Assembly (NCBI GenBank): GCA_002163085.1
Contig: MAAJ01000005.1
Coordinates: 1-64,000 of the forward strand
Length of the DNA stretch: 64,000 nucleotides
Direction of reading: 5' to 3'
DNA from: Methylophaga sp. 42_25_T18
Lineage (GTDB): Bacteria > Pseudomonadota > Gammaproteobacteria > Nitrosococcales > Methylophagaceae
The notes below the pieces were generated by a model. The model did no database searches and had not been told where the DNA came from. It saw only the letters and a program-made list of their open reading frames with translations. Below are positions 9,876-18,108 of this stretch, in pieces; the stretch's first letter is position 1; every line of letters begins with the position of its first letter. Made by a program: the position numbers and the translations under genes.

Positions 9876-10394
9876 ATGAAACGTTTAGCATTACTCTTTA
9901 GTTTGGCACTGCCATCATTGGCCTTTTCCCATGCTGCTTTAGAGAAAAAAGAAGTTGAAACAGGTTCGTATTATAAAGGTGTGGTAGGTATTGGCCATGG
10001 CTGCGAAGGCTCAACAACAACAAAAGTGACTATAGAAATACCAGCAGGTGTTCAAAGAGCAAAACCGATGCCTAAGCCTGGTTGGAATGTGGAAACAGTT
10101 ATTACACCACTCGACACACCTTATACTGCATACGGCAAAAAAATTACTGAAGATGTAAGCCAAATCGTCTGGTCTGGAGGCGAGTTATTAGATGCTCACT
10201 TTGATGAATTTACTTTTAAAGCCAAGATAGCTGCTGCACCACAAACTTTGTATTTTCCAACTAAACAAGAATGTGTGTCAGGTGAAATTTATTGGTCTGA
10301 GATCCCTACTGAAGGTAAGACCACGCATGATTATAAAAGTCCTGCGCCGGCGTTAAAAGTGTTGAAAAAAACAACATCCGGTCATAATCACTAA
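9876..10394 (+). CDS. YcnI-like DUF1775 copper-binding periplasmic protein
   Basis: 172 residues with a signal peptide (cleavage predicted after AFS, residue 18), leaving His19 as the mature N-terminus. The domain pattern (GHGCEGSTTTKVTIEIP, GWNVE, VWSGG, YWSEIP, final His-rich SGHNH) is that of the YcnI/DUF1775 family. Family knowledge: Bacillus YcnI binds Cu(II) through its N-terminal histidine in a mono-histidine brace, usually beside copper import genes. Here the next gene is a TonB-dependent receptor, so the pair may handle copper at the cell surface; that role is inference. GGAGCAAGAG before the ATG serves as ribosome site. A strong hairpin follows the gene, so co-transcription with the receptor may be only partial. 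Confidence 0.85.
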   Translation: MKRLALLFSLALPSLAFSHAALEKKEVETGSYYKGVVGIGHGCEGSTTTKVTIEIPAGVQRAKPMPKPGWNVETVITPLDTPYTAYGKKITEDVSQIVWSGGELLDAHFDEFTFKAKIAAAPQTLYFPTKQECVSGEIYWSEIPTEGKTTHDYKSPAPALKVLKKTTSGHNH

Positions 10395-10407
10395 CAATTT
10401 CAGATTT

Positions 10408-10446
10408 AGGTTATTTCACACAATCACTGTGAAATGACCTGATTTT
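10408..10446 (+). terminator. Hairpin terminator between YcnI-like gene and TonB receptor gene
   Basis: 13-bp stem (AGGTTATTTCACA / TGTGAAATGACCT, one G-U pair) with loop CAATCAC, followed by GATTTTT. Confidence 0.75.
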
Positions 10447-10543
10447 TACCGATTTCTAAAGCATAAACTGTCGGCCTATTACCCCCCTAAATTAAGTTCG
10501 GTGGGTTTTTAGCTGCTTAGATACTTTTTGCTTTGGAAGTTGG

Positions 10544-12661
10544 ATGAAAATAAGAAATTTAAAAAAACGGTTTTTAAATACAAGCCCATTGGCAACAGCT
10601 GTGCTGTTTTCAGCATGTATTGGTTCTGCTTTTGCAGAAGATACATCATTATTGAAATTGGATGACCTACAGGTTGTTGCTGATAAAGCTGCACCTGCTA
10701 CGACTGGCTTGCAGGCAGATCTTGCTGAACTGAGATTAACTCCGGGTGGTGTGACTCTCATTGAGATTGATGATCTTACGGAACGAAATGTTTCCAGCTT
10801 GGCAGATATGTTGCGTTATGTACCTGGTGTATGGGCGGCTAGTGATACGGGTAGTGACAATATCTTTTTTTCTAGTCGTGGCTCCAATTTAGATGCTACC
10901 GATTATGATATGAATGGCATCAAACTATTGCAGGATGGTTTATCGGTAACAGCGGCAGATGGTAACAATCATAACCGTATTATCGATCCTTTAAGTGCTC
11001 GTTATGCCACAGTAGCTCGTGGAGCAAACGGCATTAAGTACGGTGCTAGCACCTTAGGTGGAGCGATCAACTTTACTACTCCGACTGCGTATGACTCTGC
11101 TCCATTAACATTTTCAATGACGGGTGGTAGCCATGGGCAATTATTAACTCGTGCTACGGCAAGCAAGGTTTTTAATGATCAATTCGATGGCCTGATTACT
11201 ATCGAGGACAAGCGTTGGAATGGTTATCGCGATCATAATGAGCTAGATCGCCAAGGTATTTATGCTAATGCGGGTTGGAAAATATCTGACTCAGTGGCGA
11301 CACGTTTTTATCTGACACACTTGGAAGATGATGAAGAATTAGCAGGAGCATTAACAAAAGCAGAAGTTAAAGCTGATCGTGATCACGCTAGTGCAAAAGC
11401 ATTGAATGGTAATTATCAGAAAAATGTAGATACGTTGCGTGTTGCAAATAAAACAGTGTGGAACATTGATGATAACCGTCGTTTAGAAGTTGGTTTGTCA
11501 TTTGAAGAACAAGATCTTTATCATCCAATTGTAGCGGCAAGCCCTCCATTTTTTGGCGGTATTCTTATCGACAACACTCAGAGAGATTTTGGTTCGTCAT
11601 TACGTTACAGCGAACAAATCAATAACCATGATTTGTTGTTTGGTGTGAATTATGGTGAAAACAGAGTGGACGGAGAACAATATAACAATGACTCTGGAAA
11701 CCGTGATGGTCTGAGAAGGCGAGTGAATAATGATGCTTCAACCTTAGAAGCATTTGTTATGGATCGTTGGCAGTTAAACGACAAATGGAATTTAGTTATG
11801 GCTGCACAAGGGGTATCTGCACGTCGAGATGTATTTGTAACTAATCCAGATGGTTCAGTAGATAGTGATTTAGCCGATCACTACCACAGTATTAATCCTC
11901 GCCTAGGAGCGATTTTTGCTGTTAATCAGGATGTAAGTTTATTTGCTAATGTCAGTCGACTCTATGAACCACCAACTAATTATCAGCTTCAGGACAAGGG
12001 TAATAGCGACACGAGTACACTAGAAGCCATGCAGGGCTCAGTGTTTGAGATTGGGACACGCGGTAACCAGAGTTTAGGTAAAACTAATAGCTGGTCATGG
12101 GACTTAACCTTGTATTACGCCAAGTTAAAAGATGAGATTTTGTCGATTGATGATGCTTCTAATTCTTCTACCGGATTTGCGACAAATATTGATAACACAA
12201 CTCATGCAGGAATTGAGGCCGTTGTGAGTTCTGAGTTTGCCCTTGATGACTCTGGTAAACATATGATTGAGCCGGTATTGAGTTTATCAATTAATCATTT
12301 TGAGTTTGATAATGATGATACCTACGGTGACAATGACTTACCTGCAGCGCCAGAGTATGTACTGAAAGGTGAGGTTCTTTACCGTCATGCCAATGGTTTT
12401 TATGCCGGTCCAACATTTGATGTAGTGGGAGATCGTTACGCAGATTTTGCCAATAGTTATACCGTAGATTCGTATACGGTGTTTGGACTGCGTACTGGTT
12501 GGTCAAATGATAAAGTTAAGGTGTTTGCCGAAGTCCGCAATATATTTGATAAAGACTATATTGCCACCCATAGTGTGCGTGATACCGCAGCAGCTGATGC
12601 CGATATATTAAATCCAGGAGAGCCGTTATCAGCTTATGTTGGATTTCAAATCAAGATGTAG
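10544..12661 (+). CDS. TonB-dependent outer-membrane receptor
   Basis: 705 residues. A signal peptide ends at about residue 31 (SAFA/ED). A plug domain follows (about residues 40-180: LADMLRYVPGVWAASD, SSRGSNL, GIKYGASTLGGAINF), then a 22-strand-type beta barrel ending in the aromatic/hydrophobic C-terminal strand AYVGFQIKM. Such receptors use TonB energy to import metal chelates or other large solutes. FecA/YncD-like receptors are the closest general resemblance I can give. The substrate cannot be read from sequence; the preceding YcnI-like copper protein and the bufferin cluster 5 kb away make copper or a copper chelate a reasonable guess. The ATG at 10544 follows GGAAG by 5 bases and opens directly into the signal peptide. 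Confidence 0.9.
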   Translation: MKIRNLKKRFLNTSPLATAVLFSACIGSAFAEDTSLLKLDDLQVVADKAAPATTGLQADLAELRLTPGGVTLIEIDDLTERNVSSLADMLRYVPGVWAASDTGSDNIFFSSRGSNLDATDYDMNGIKLLQDGLSVTAADGNNHNRIIDPLSARYATVARGANGIKYGASTLGGAINFTTPTAYDSAPLTFSMTGGSHGQLLTRATASKVFNDQFDGLITIEDKRWNGYRDHNELDRQGIYANAGWKISDSVATRFYLTHLEDDEELAGALTKAEVKADRDHASAKALNGNYQKNVDTLRVANKTVWNIDDNRRLEVGLSFEEQDLYHPIVAASPPFFGGILIDNTQRDFGSSLRYSEQINNHDLLFGVNYGENRVDGEQYNNDSGNRDGLRRRVNNDASTLEAFVMDRWQLNDKWNLVMAAQGVSARRDVFVTNPDGSVDSDLADHYHSINPRLGAIFAVNQDVSLFANVSRLYEPPTNYQLQDKGNSDTSTLEAMQGSVFEIGTRGNQSLGKTNSWSWDLTLYYAKLKDEILSIDDASNSSTGFATNIDNTTHAGIEAVVSSEFALDDSGKHMIEPVLSLSINHFEFDNDDTYGDNDLPAAPEYVLKGEVLYRHANGFYAGPTFDVVGDRYADFANSYTVDSYTVFGLRTGWSNDKVKVFAEVRNIFDKDYIATHSVRDTAAADADILNPGEPLSAYVGFQIKM

Positions 12662-12696
12662 CATAAACAATACGTTCAAAGTAGATTGTCATTAAT

Positions 12697-12736
12697 AAAA
12701 AAGGCCTACAAGTTGATTCTCTTGTAGGCCTTTTTT
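12697..12736. terminator. Bidirectional terminator between convergent genes
   Basis: Perfect 16-bp inverted repeat (AAAAAAGGCCTACAAG / CTTGTAGGCCTTTTTT) around an 8-base loop, with A-runs and T-runs placed to work on both strands between the TonB receptor gene (+) and the DUF1223 gene (-). Confidence 0.93.
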
Positions 12737-12753
12737 ATTTTCAATATGATAGT

Positions 12754-13515
12754 TTATAGATAACCACCTGTAGCTTGGATAATATCTTGTGAGTGGATAG
12801 CTGATAACCACACCACAAGAGCGCTTTGTTGTTGTCCACTTGCCGGTATATTTGGTAATGAAGCCTGCCATTTTTGACTATCATTGTTTGGGTCTATGCT
12901 GACTTGTTTTTGCACATGGTTCAATACCACAAAGTCATGATTTAACTGACGTCCACGGTTTTCACCGGTTTTAATTTCATTGCTAATGCCCATGCCCAGA
13001 ATGACAATGTTTAGCTGCATTTGTTGCTCATCAAGGGCATGTTCAGGTGAAAAGTTGATACGCAGTTGCTGTGATTCTTCATCATGATTAACTTTTAGAA
13101 TGCCAATGGCATTTTGAACAACGTTCCAGCTTTTTTTACCGGAATGCCAACCTCTCCATTCTTTGTTGTTGAGCATGATGCCGGGTGTGTAGACTTGGCT
13201 GATATTGCCTTCTTGTTGGTGAATATACTGGCGCTGGGAGTTGGCTTTGTTGGAGAAACGATCGGTCCATCCAAGTTGATTCCAGTAATCAACATGAAAG
13301 GCCATGGGAATAAAACGTTTGAATAAATCAGCTTGTGTTTTAAGTTGGCTCAGCCATTTATCTGCAGGCGGACAACTGCTGCAACCTTCGGATGTATATA
13401 ACTCAATGACGTTTGTTGCCGTGTTTTGGCTGATATATTCTTTAGCTAATACGGGCTGAGACATGACAAATAATAGACTCGTTGCTAGGGAGATAAATCC
13501 AATTCTTGCTTGCAT
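12754..13515 (-). CDS. DUF1223 thioredoxin-fold exported protein
   Basis: 253 residues with a signal peptide (residues 1-24, ending PVLA). The DUF1223 hallmark ELYTSEGCSSCPPAD has a CxxC pair at C45/C48 in a thioredoxin-like context, followed by AFHVDYWNQLGW and YTPGIMLNN. The family is widespread and its function is not established; the CxxC suggests thiol redox chemistry or metal binding in the periplasm. I chose the ATG at 13515 because AAGGA sits 7 bases before it; a GTG five codons upstream would overlap that ribosome site. It is a single gene, convergent with the TonB receptor gene. Confidence 0.85.
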   Translation of the reverse strand: MQARIGFISLATSLLFVMSQPVLAKEYISQNTATNVIELYTSEGCSSCPPADKWLSQLKTQADLFKRFIPMAFHVDYWNQLGWTDRFSNKANSQRQYIHQQEGNISQVYTPGIMLNNKEWRGWHSGKKSWNVVQNAIGILKVNHDEESQQLRINFSPEHALDEQQMQLNIVILGMGISNEIKTGENRGRQLNHDFVVLNHVQKQVSIDPNNDSQKWQASLPNIPASGQQQSALVVWLSAIHSQDIIQATGGYL

Positions 13516-13596
13516 TTTGTTGTCCTTCACACGGTTTAGGGTGTTTGTTAGAAGGCAAACTGTGTTGATAGTTCCACGTCTTGGATATTGTGCTTA

Positions 13597-14274
13597 TTAA
13601 TTTGTGCTTGCCACTAACATTTTGGTAGCACCTTGCTGAAACTGATAATCAACCGGTTGCAGTTGAGTTTCAATATTGTATTCATTCAATTTATCAATCA
13701 CTAAATCCAAGTGTGGTGAGCCTTTCCCATCTAGTGATACAAGGGGATAGATGCGGACTTCTTTTGCTACTCGACAAAGTTCAAGTACAGATTTTATATG
13801 TTGCTCTAAAGTAAAATGATCACTGTATAAAAATAGAAAATGCGAACATAGCGCCAGATCAAATTGATGATCTGAAAAGTCTAATTTGGGTAATGACCCG
13901 CTAAGATAACGACCTTGTTGTTTGCCATCATCATAGTCCGTTAAAAAGTCATTCATCGCTTGCATGCGGATCTGGCCAAGTTCATCAACGGATTTTATGT
14001 TTTTCCAGACAAAGTTAGTTTTGTTATTTTCTACCTGAGATAAGACTTCATCATAGACAGCATTGATGCGGTTTTTGATTTGTGACGCACTGAATTCATA
14101 GATGGGATCAATGGAAATGATTTGACCACCACGTTGAGTGAGTTCTTTATTGAAGGCGGCGGGGCCATCACCACAGCCTAGGATGTTCTGTTGTAGATCA
14201 GTGTTAGTGAGCTTAAACATGGCTTGGTATTCGGCAAATGAACGCCCCCAAGGCACAATATTTTCTAGTTTCAC
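13597..14274 (-). CDS. Class I SAM-dependent methyltransferase-like protein
   Basis: 225 residues. A glycine-rich motif I variant (ILGCGDGPAAFN, residues ~31-42), an acidic motif II end (IISIDPIYEF) and a motif IV-like FDLALCSHFLFLYSD fit a Rossmann-fold methyltransferase. The substrate is unknown. The gene abuts the tautomerase-fold gene upstream with no gap (14275 is the last base of that gene's stop), so the two are probably translated from one mRNA together with the yehS-like gene. Confidence 0.75.
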   Translation of the reverse strand: MKLENIVPWGRSFAEYQAMFKLTNTDLQQNILGCGDGPAAFNKELTQRGGQIISIDPIYEFSASQIKNRINAVYDEVLSQVENNKTNFVWKNIKSVDELGQIRMQAMNDFLTDYDDGKQQGRYLSGSLPKLDFSDHQFDLALCSHFLFLYSDHFTLEQHIKSVLELCRVAKEVRIYPLVSLDGKGSPHLDLVIDKLNEYNIETQLQPVDYQFQQGATKMLVASTN

Positions 14275-14658
14275 CTATACATTTACTTTGTAGTTCAGTT
14301 TGGCTTCATCGCCCGTCATGCCCCGAAAACCCCAACAATGTGACGGTTGCTCTTTGATGGTGATTTCGACATCGACAGGTGTGATGCCCACTTGTTCTTC
14401 AATTTCTTTAAACAACATTTTGATTAACCGTTTGAGTGTATCTTTTTCGCGACCTTCAATCATATTGACTTCAATCACGGTATAGGCATCACTACGATCA
14501 TCAGGGTAATAAAAATCTTCAGCATCCATAGGGATAAAACGATGGGCGCGTTTACCTTCTGGCATGCCCAATATCGATTGCATGCAAGCATGAATCGTAT
14601 CTGACAGTTGTGTTTTAATTGGGTTTAACTGCTGTTTGATGCCGTAGATAACTATCAT
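14275..14658 (-). CDS. Tautomerase-superfamily protein lacking Pro1
   Basis: 127 residues. The sequence (MIVIYGIKQQLNPIKTQLSD, DAYTVIEVNMIEGR, VDVEITIKEQPSHCWGFRG) fits the tautomerase_2 branch of the 4-OT/MIF superfamily. That superfamily normally uses an N-terminal proline as the catalytic base; here residue 2 is Ile, so the standard mechanism is unlikely. I recall close family members that also start MIVIYG, so this is a subgroup feature rather than a mutation. No substrate is known. It lies between the yehS-like gene and the methyltransferase gene, all on the minus strand. Confidence 0.75.
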   Translation of the reverse strand: MIVIYGIKQQLNPIKTQLSDTIHACMQSILGMPEGKRAHRFIPMDAEDFYYPDDRSDAYTVIEVNMIEGREKDTLKRLIKMLFKEIEEQVGITPVDVEITIKEQPSHCWGFRGMTGDEAKLNYKVNV

Positions 14659-14673
14659 GCTTATTTGCTTAAA

Positions 14674-15189
14674 TTATGAGTCTTTTTTCTTCCATTCAAA
14701 GGCGGGTTTTTCTTCTTCTTCGGTTTCTTCGGTACTACGGTATTTTAATTGTAAGCCTTTAATGAAATTACGTAAGATTTGATCTTTACATTTTCGGAAA
14801 TGCTTGTGATCCGGTTTACGGAAAAAGGCACTGAGTTCATGTTTACTGATGGTTAAATCAGCCAAGGCCATAATGGCCATAATATCGTCGGCTTGTAAAT
14901 TTAATGCAATTCTCAGCTTTCTAAAAACAATATTATTATTCAGATTTGTTTCAGGCTTGGGTTGTGGCCCATCTTTTTTACCGCGCTTGTCAGTAATTAG
15001 CCCGTTTAAAAACGAAGCTAACTGGACGTCACTGCAATTTGTGTAATCGGGATCTTCTTCTTTTTTTAACCAATTACTAATTTGTTCTCTGGTGACTTCC
15101 ACTTCGGCGATTGCAAATAAAGCAATCATTTTAGAATCGCTAAAATCGAAGGTGTAGCGGAGTCGGCGGAGGATATCGTTATTTGTCAT
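14674..15189 (-). CDS. yehS: DUF1456 (YehS-like) protein
   Basis: 171 residues containing two tandem copies of the DUF1456 unit: residues ~1-70 (NNDILRRLRYTFDFSDSKMI, with LASFLNGLI) and ~85-150 (NNNIVFRKLRIALNLQADDI, with LRNFIKGLQ). This is the layout of E. coli YehS. The C-terminus is highly charged (TEETEEEEKPAFEWKKK). The family is cytoplasmic and of unknown function. First gene of the apparent three-gene minus-strand unit. Confidence 0.87.
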   Translation of the reverse strand: MTNNDILRRLRYTFDFSDSKMIALFAIAEVEVTREQISNWLKKEEDPDYTNCSDVQLASFLNGLITDKRGKKDGPQPKPETNLNNNIVFRKLRIALNLQADDIMAIMALADLTISKHELSAFFRKPDHKHFRKCKDQILRNFIKGLQLKYRSTEETEEEEKPAFEWKKKDS

Positions 15190-15218
15190 TATTATTCAAT
15201 CAGGTAAGTGGTTTAGGT

Positions 15219-15506
15219 TTATAGCGGCCAAAGCGCTATGCCAATAAATAGGAAACGTACGGCTAATAAAGCACATAAGAGGGTGGTAATAGTATAAAGC
15301 GCTTGGAAGCCGATAGCTTTAATTTGTTTGAAACCAATATAGACGGCGATAGCATTAACAAAAAAACAAAACTCACTAACAACCAACAAGGTTAATAATG
15401 GCATGACGGTTTCACCGTCAGCACCAAGGACTTGGCCTCTCATTACAACTAGCATCAGCATCAAACCTAAGCCTGCTGCAATATAGGGGAAATTTATGGT
15501 TTTCAT
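15219..15506 (-). CDS. Small integral membrane protein (95 aa), unknown
   Basis: About three hydrophobic helices (residues ~8-24, 36-58 and 68-92) and few charged residues; no family recognised. The ATG at 15506 follows AAGGAT by 5 bases on the minus strand. It lies between the cytochrome c5 terminator and the yehS-like gene, on the same strand as both. Confidence 0.6.
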   Translation of the reverse strand: MKTINFPYIAAGLGLMLMLVVMRGQVLGADGETVMPLLTLLVVSEFCFFVNAIAVYIGFKQIKAIGFQALYTITTLLCALLAVRFLFIGIALWPL

Positions 15507-15540
15507 TGTTATCCTTGGATATTAAAGAAGGATTAGATAC

Positions 15541-15568
15541 AAAAAAGCCCGCTGCTGCGGGCTTTTTT
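15541..15568 (-). terminator. Intrinsic terminator after cytochrome c5 gene
   Basis: Perfect 12-bp stem (AAAAAAGCCCGC / GCGGGCTTTTTT) with a TGCT loop, just downstream of the minus-strand cytochrome gene; A/T-runs on both sides could also stop plus-strand transcription. Confidence 0.9.
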
Positions 15569-15573
15569 TTGTG

Positions 15574-16044
15574 TTATTTAGCCTGTGAGAGCATATGGTC
15601 AACAGCTGCTTTGACCTCATCATCACTTAAGCTAGGTCGACCACCACGCGCCGGCATCATATTAAAGCCGTTAATGGCACTTTCATATAAGACATCAATA
15701 CCTTTTTCGATACGAGGCGCCCAGTCATCGGCACTGCCTAGTTTTGGCGAACTCATCATGCCTGTGCTGTGACATAGGGCACAAACTTGAGTCACGACTT
15801 GTGCACCACCACCAGAACTTGCTTCTACAACTGGCGCAGCTTCAACCACTGGCGCTTCACCTACATATACTTGAGCGACAGGTTTGATACGTTCAGCGAC
15901 ATCTTCGGCAACCATGCTATCAGCGGCTACAGCACTCTTTCCCATGTCTAACATAGTAGAGAGGATGACTTTTACTAATAAAAATAGAATAAGAAATATT
16001 ACGATGCTGCCGACAAAGAATTTACTCGATTTTTGGGTATCCAT
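15574..16044 (-). CDS. Membrane-anchored cytochrome c5 family protein
   Basis: 156 residues. One N-terminal hydrophobic segment (residues ~9-31) is likely an uncleaved anchor. A Pro/Val/Ala-rich linker follows (VAQVYVGEAPVVEAAPVVEA). The heme c site is CALCH at residues 88-92 and the likely axial Met is M129 or M130 (GFNMMPARGG). The fold and the GxMMPARGG motif match cytochrome c5, a periplasmic electron carrier to terminal oxidases or reductases. Monocistronic, with its own terminator. The partner cannot be named from sequence. Confidence 0.88.
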   Translation of the reverse strand: MDTQKSSKFFVGSIVIFLILFLLVKVILSTMLDMGKSAVAADSMVAEDVAERIKPVAQVYVGEAPVVEAAPVVEASSGGGAQVVTQVCALCHSTGMMSSPKLGSADDWAPRIEKGIDVLYESAINGFNMMPARGGRPSLSDDEVKAAVDHMLSQAK

Positions 16045-16120
16045 GGTTAAACCTTAAGCTATCATTATGAATAAACCGTAAATTATACGGGGTTATGGAA
16101 ATTAGAGCTATGTTGACCTT

Positions 16121-17134
16121 TTAAATTAGGGCGGTCAGCACCAATTTCCCTATCGTTTTTCCTGTCAGTAATTGTTGATGGGCTTTATCAATGTTTTCAG
16201 CTGTCATTGGACCTATCGTTTCAGCTAGAGTTGATTTTATTTTTCCGTCATCAACTAATTGAGAAACCATATTAAGTAAATGATGTTGTGTGATCATATC
16301 TTTGGTTTGGAACATGGGACGAGTAAACATAAATTCCCAGACCAGTCCGGCACTTTTGGATTTTAGTTTATCGAGATCATGGTTTTCATTACTGCCGACG
16401 ATGGTGCATATCATGCCTTGAGGCGCGATCAATTCGGCCATCGCTTCAAAGTAGTGATCGGTATCACTCAGACAGAAAATATAGTGAGGGTCCGGTATGT
16501 CTAGAGCACGATAATTTCCTACCAGATCACCATGATGATTAATCACATGATCCGCGCCGAGTTTATTACACCAGACTTTAGATTCAGGCCTTGATGCGGT
16601 TGCAACTACATTTAATTGGGCAACAGATTTGGCGAGCTGCATGGCGATAGAACCCACACCTCCGGCAGCACCGATAATCAAAATAGTTTTACCTTTATCA
16701 ATTTCAGCGACGATCTTTAACCGTGAAAATAATGCTTCTCCGGCGGTAATGCTGGTTAGCGGTAAGGCTGCTGCTTCAACAGCAGTTAATGACCTTGGTT
16801 TTTTGCCTACTATGCGTTCATCAACAAGCTGATGAGTGGCATAACAGCCTGGACGAGTCACATCACCAGCATAAAATACCTGATCACCGACATTAAAGAG
16901 CTCAACACCATCGCCTACTGAAACCACTGTTCCTGTTGCATCCCAACCCACGATTTTTGGTGTGTCTAATGTACCTTCAATACCCGCTTTAATTTTGGTA
17001 TCGACAGGGTTAACCGCAATGGCATTAATTTGAATTAATAGATCATGTCCCTGTGGTTGAGAAAGCGTTTGTTCTGTGTGAGTAGGGCTGGAATTAGCAC
17101 TGGAAAAACCAATAGCTTTTATAGTTTGAGTCAT
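16121..17134 (-). CDS. MDR-family quinone oxidoreductase / zinc-type ADH-like protein
   Basis: 337 residues of the medium-chain dehydrogenase/reductase superfamily: GroES-like N-terminal half (NPVDTKIKAG, GWDATGTVVSVGDGV) and a Rossmann half with the NAD(P) motif IIGAAGGVGSIAMQLAKS. The zinc-binding cysteine and histidine set is not evident, so despite the usual database name this is probably a zinc-free NADPH reductase acting on quinones or enones. Cytosolic; substrate unknown. Its promoter region faces that of the bufferin cluster. Confidence 0.85.
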   Translation of the reverse strand: MTQTIKAIGFSSANSSPTHTEQTLSQPQGHDLLIQINAIAVNPVDTKIKAGIEGTLDTPKIVGWDATGTVVSVGDGVELFNVGDQVFYAGDVTRPGCYATHQLVDERIVGKKPRSLTAVEAAALPLTSITAGEALFSRLKIVAEIDKGKTILIIGAAGGVGSIAMQLAKSVAQLNVVATASRPESKVWCNKLGADHVINHHGDLVGNYRALDIPDPHYIFCLSDTDHYFEAMAELIAPQGMICTIVGSNENHDLDKLKSKSAGLVWEFMFTRPMFQTKDMITQHHLLNMVSQLVDDGKIKSTLAETIGPMTAENIDKAHQQLLTGKTIGKLVLTALI

Positions 17135-17209
17135 CGTATCGTTGCCTGTGATTCTGTCGTTAATTAGAATTTAATCTTTAAGAACTAAGCTTAATAAAGT
17201 AAATATTTT

Positions 17210-17237
17210 TGTAACATTTTTCCATCAACTATGTCTA
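17210..17237 (+). promoter_or_regulatory. Putative ECF-sigma promoter 1 of bufferin cluster
   Basis: TGTAAC (17210-17215), 16 bases, TGTCTA (17232-17237), 55 bases before the first precursor gene. The same elements with the same spacing recur before the second precursor gene. A TGTAAC/GTCTA pair is typical of ECF sigma factors; assignment is by pattern and repetition only. Confidence 0.55.
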
Positions 17238-17292
17238 GCGAATTGAGTTGAGTCTAACTCAATACAATAAATCTTAACGGAGGGATAGTTTA

Positions 17293-17583
17293 ATGGGAAC
17301 AATTAAAAAAACATCGGGCTTAGCGCTAGCTATTGCTGCTGCAAGTTTGATTGGTTGTACAAATACAACTGAAACAAAACCTGTCAGTGCTGAATCATTG
17401 GTTCATTGTTACGGTGTGAACAAATGTGGTGGTCATAATGACTGTAAATCTGCTGATAATGCTTGTAAAGGTCAAGCGTCATGTAAGGGCCAAGGTTTTG
17501 TCGCAGTGACTGAGAAAGCTTGTGCTGATGTTGGTGGAACAGTTAAAGGAAGCTCAGAAACTCAATACAAACCATACACATAG
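17293..17583 (+). CDS. bufA: Bufferin precursor, BufA2-type Cys-rich lipoprotein, copy 1
   Basis: 96 residues. A hydrophobic signal with lipobox LIGC (C22) is followed by the core VHCYGVNKC...DC...AC...SC, with Cys at 39, 45, 51, 58, 64 and 77 spaced about six residues apart in (K)GxxxC units. This is the BufA2 class of bufferin precursors. Family knowledge: bufferins are RiPPs whose cysteines are converted to thiooxazoles by the MNIO enzyme BufB with BufC; the exported products bind copper. bufB and bufC lie just downstream. A GGAGGGATAG ribosome site precedes the ATG. The lipobox would tether the mature peptide to a membrane if it is processed by Lsp; that is a prediction. Copy 2 is nearly identical. 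Confidence 0.85.
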   Translation: MGTIKKTSGLALAIAAASLIGCTNTTETKPVSAESLVHCYGVNKCGGHNDCKSADNACKGQASCKGQGFVAVTEKACADVGGTVKGSSETQYKPYT

Positions 17584-17602
17584 AATATAACTATGGAGAA
17601 TT

Positions 17603-17630
17603 TGTAACATTATCCAATCAAGCTCGTCTA
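17603..17630 (+). promoter_or_regulatory. Putative ECF-sigma promoter 2 of bufferin cluster
   Basis: TGTAAC (17603-17608), 16 bases, CGTCTA (17625-17630), upstream of precursor copy 2. It shares the sequence context TTTGTAACAT...CCA.TCAA with promoter 1, so promoter and gene were probably duplicated together. Confidence 0.55.
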
Positions 17631-17744
17631 GCAAAATGGGTTGGATCTAAACCCAGAAATATTCTTAAGGCTGACTATGGGTAGCTGAAATATCAGTGTA
17701 ATGGTCTGCGTTTATTATTAAATTAAATGTTAAAGGAGAGAAAT

Positions 17745-18005
17745 ATGGGTGCAATTAAGAAGACATCAGGTCTAGCTCTAGCTATCGCTGCAGCAAGTTT
17801 AATTGGCTGTGCAAGCACAGCTGAAACAAAATCTGCTAGTGCTGAACCACTGGTGCATTGTTATGGTGTGAACAAGTGTGGTGGTCATAATGACTGTAAA
17901 TCTGCAGATAATGCCTGTAAAGGTCAAGCATCATGTAAAGGTCAAGGTTTTGTAGCGGTAACAGCTAAAGCATGTGCAGATGTTGGCGGTACAGTAGGTA
18001 GCTAA
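17745..18005 (+). CDS. bufA: Bufferin precursor, BufA2-type Cys-rich lipoprotein, copy 2
   Basis: 86 residues, nearly identical to copy 1 through residue ~80, with lipobox LIGC (C22) and the same six core Cys (39, 45, 51, 58, 64, 77), but lacking the C-terminal extension of copy 1 (GSSETQYKPYT). The start is the ATG at 17745, 7 bases after AAAGGAG; an ATG six codons upstream lies before that ribosome site and is not used. A tandem duplicate of copy 1 with its own promoter-like element. Confidence 0.85.
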   Translation: MGAIKKTSGLALAIAAASLIGCASTAETKSASAEPLVHCYGVNKCGGHNDCKSADNACKGQASCKGQGFVAVTAKACADVGGTVGS

Positions 18006-18108
18006 TTAGGCTATTGAGATCTATCAAGAAATTACTTAATGTGGTGATGGATATCACTTGCTGATATTTGTGAGCCACTTACATTTAAAGATATAGGGGA
18101 ACAAGAGT

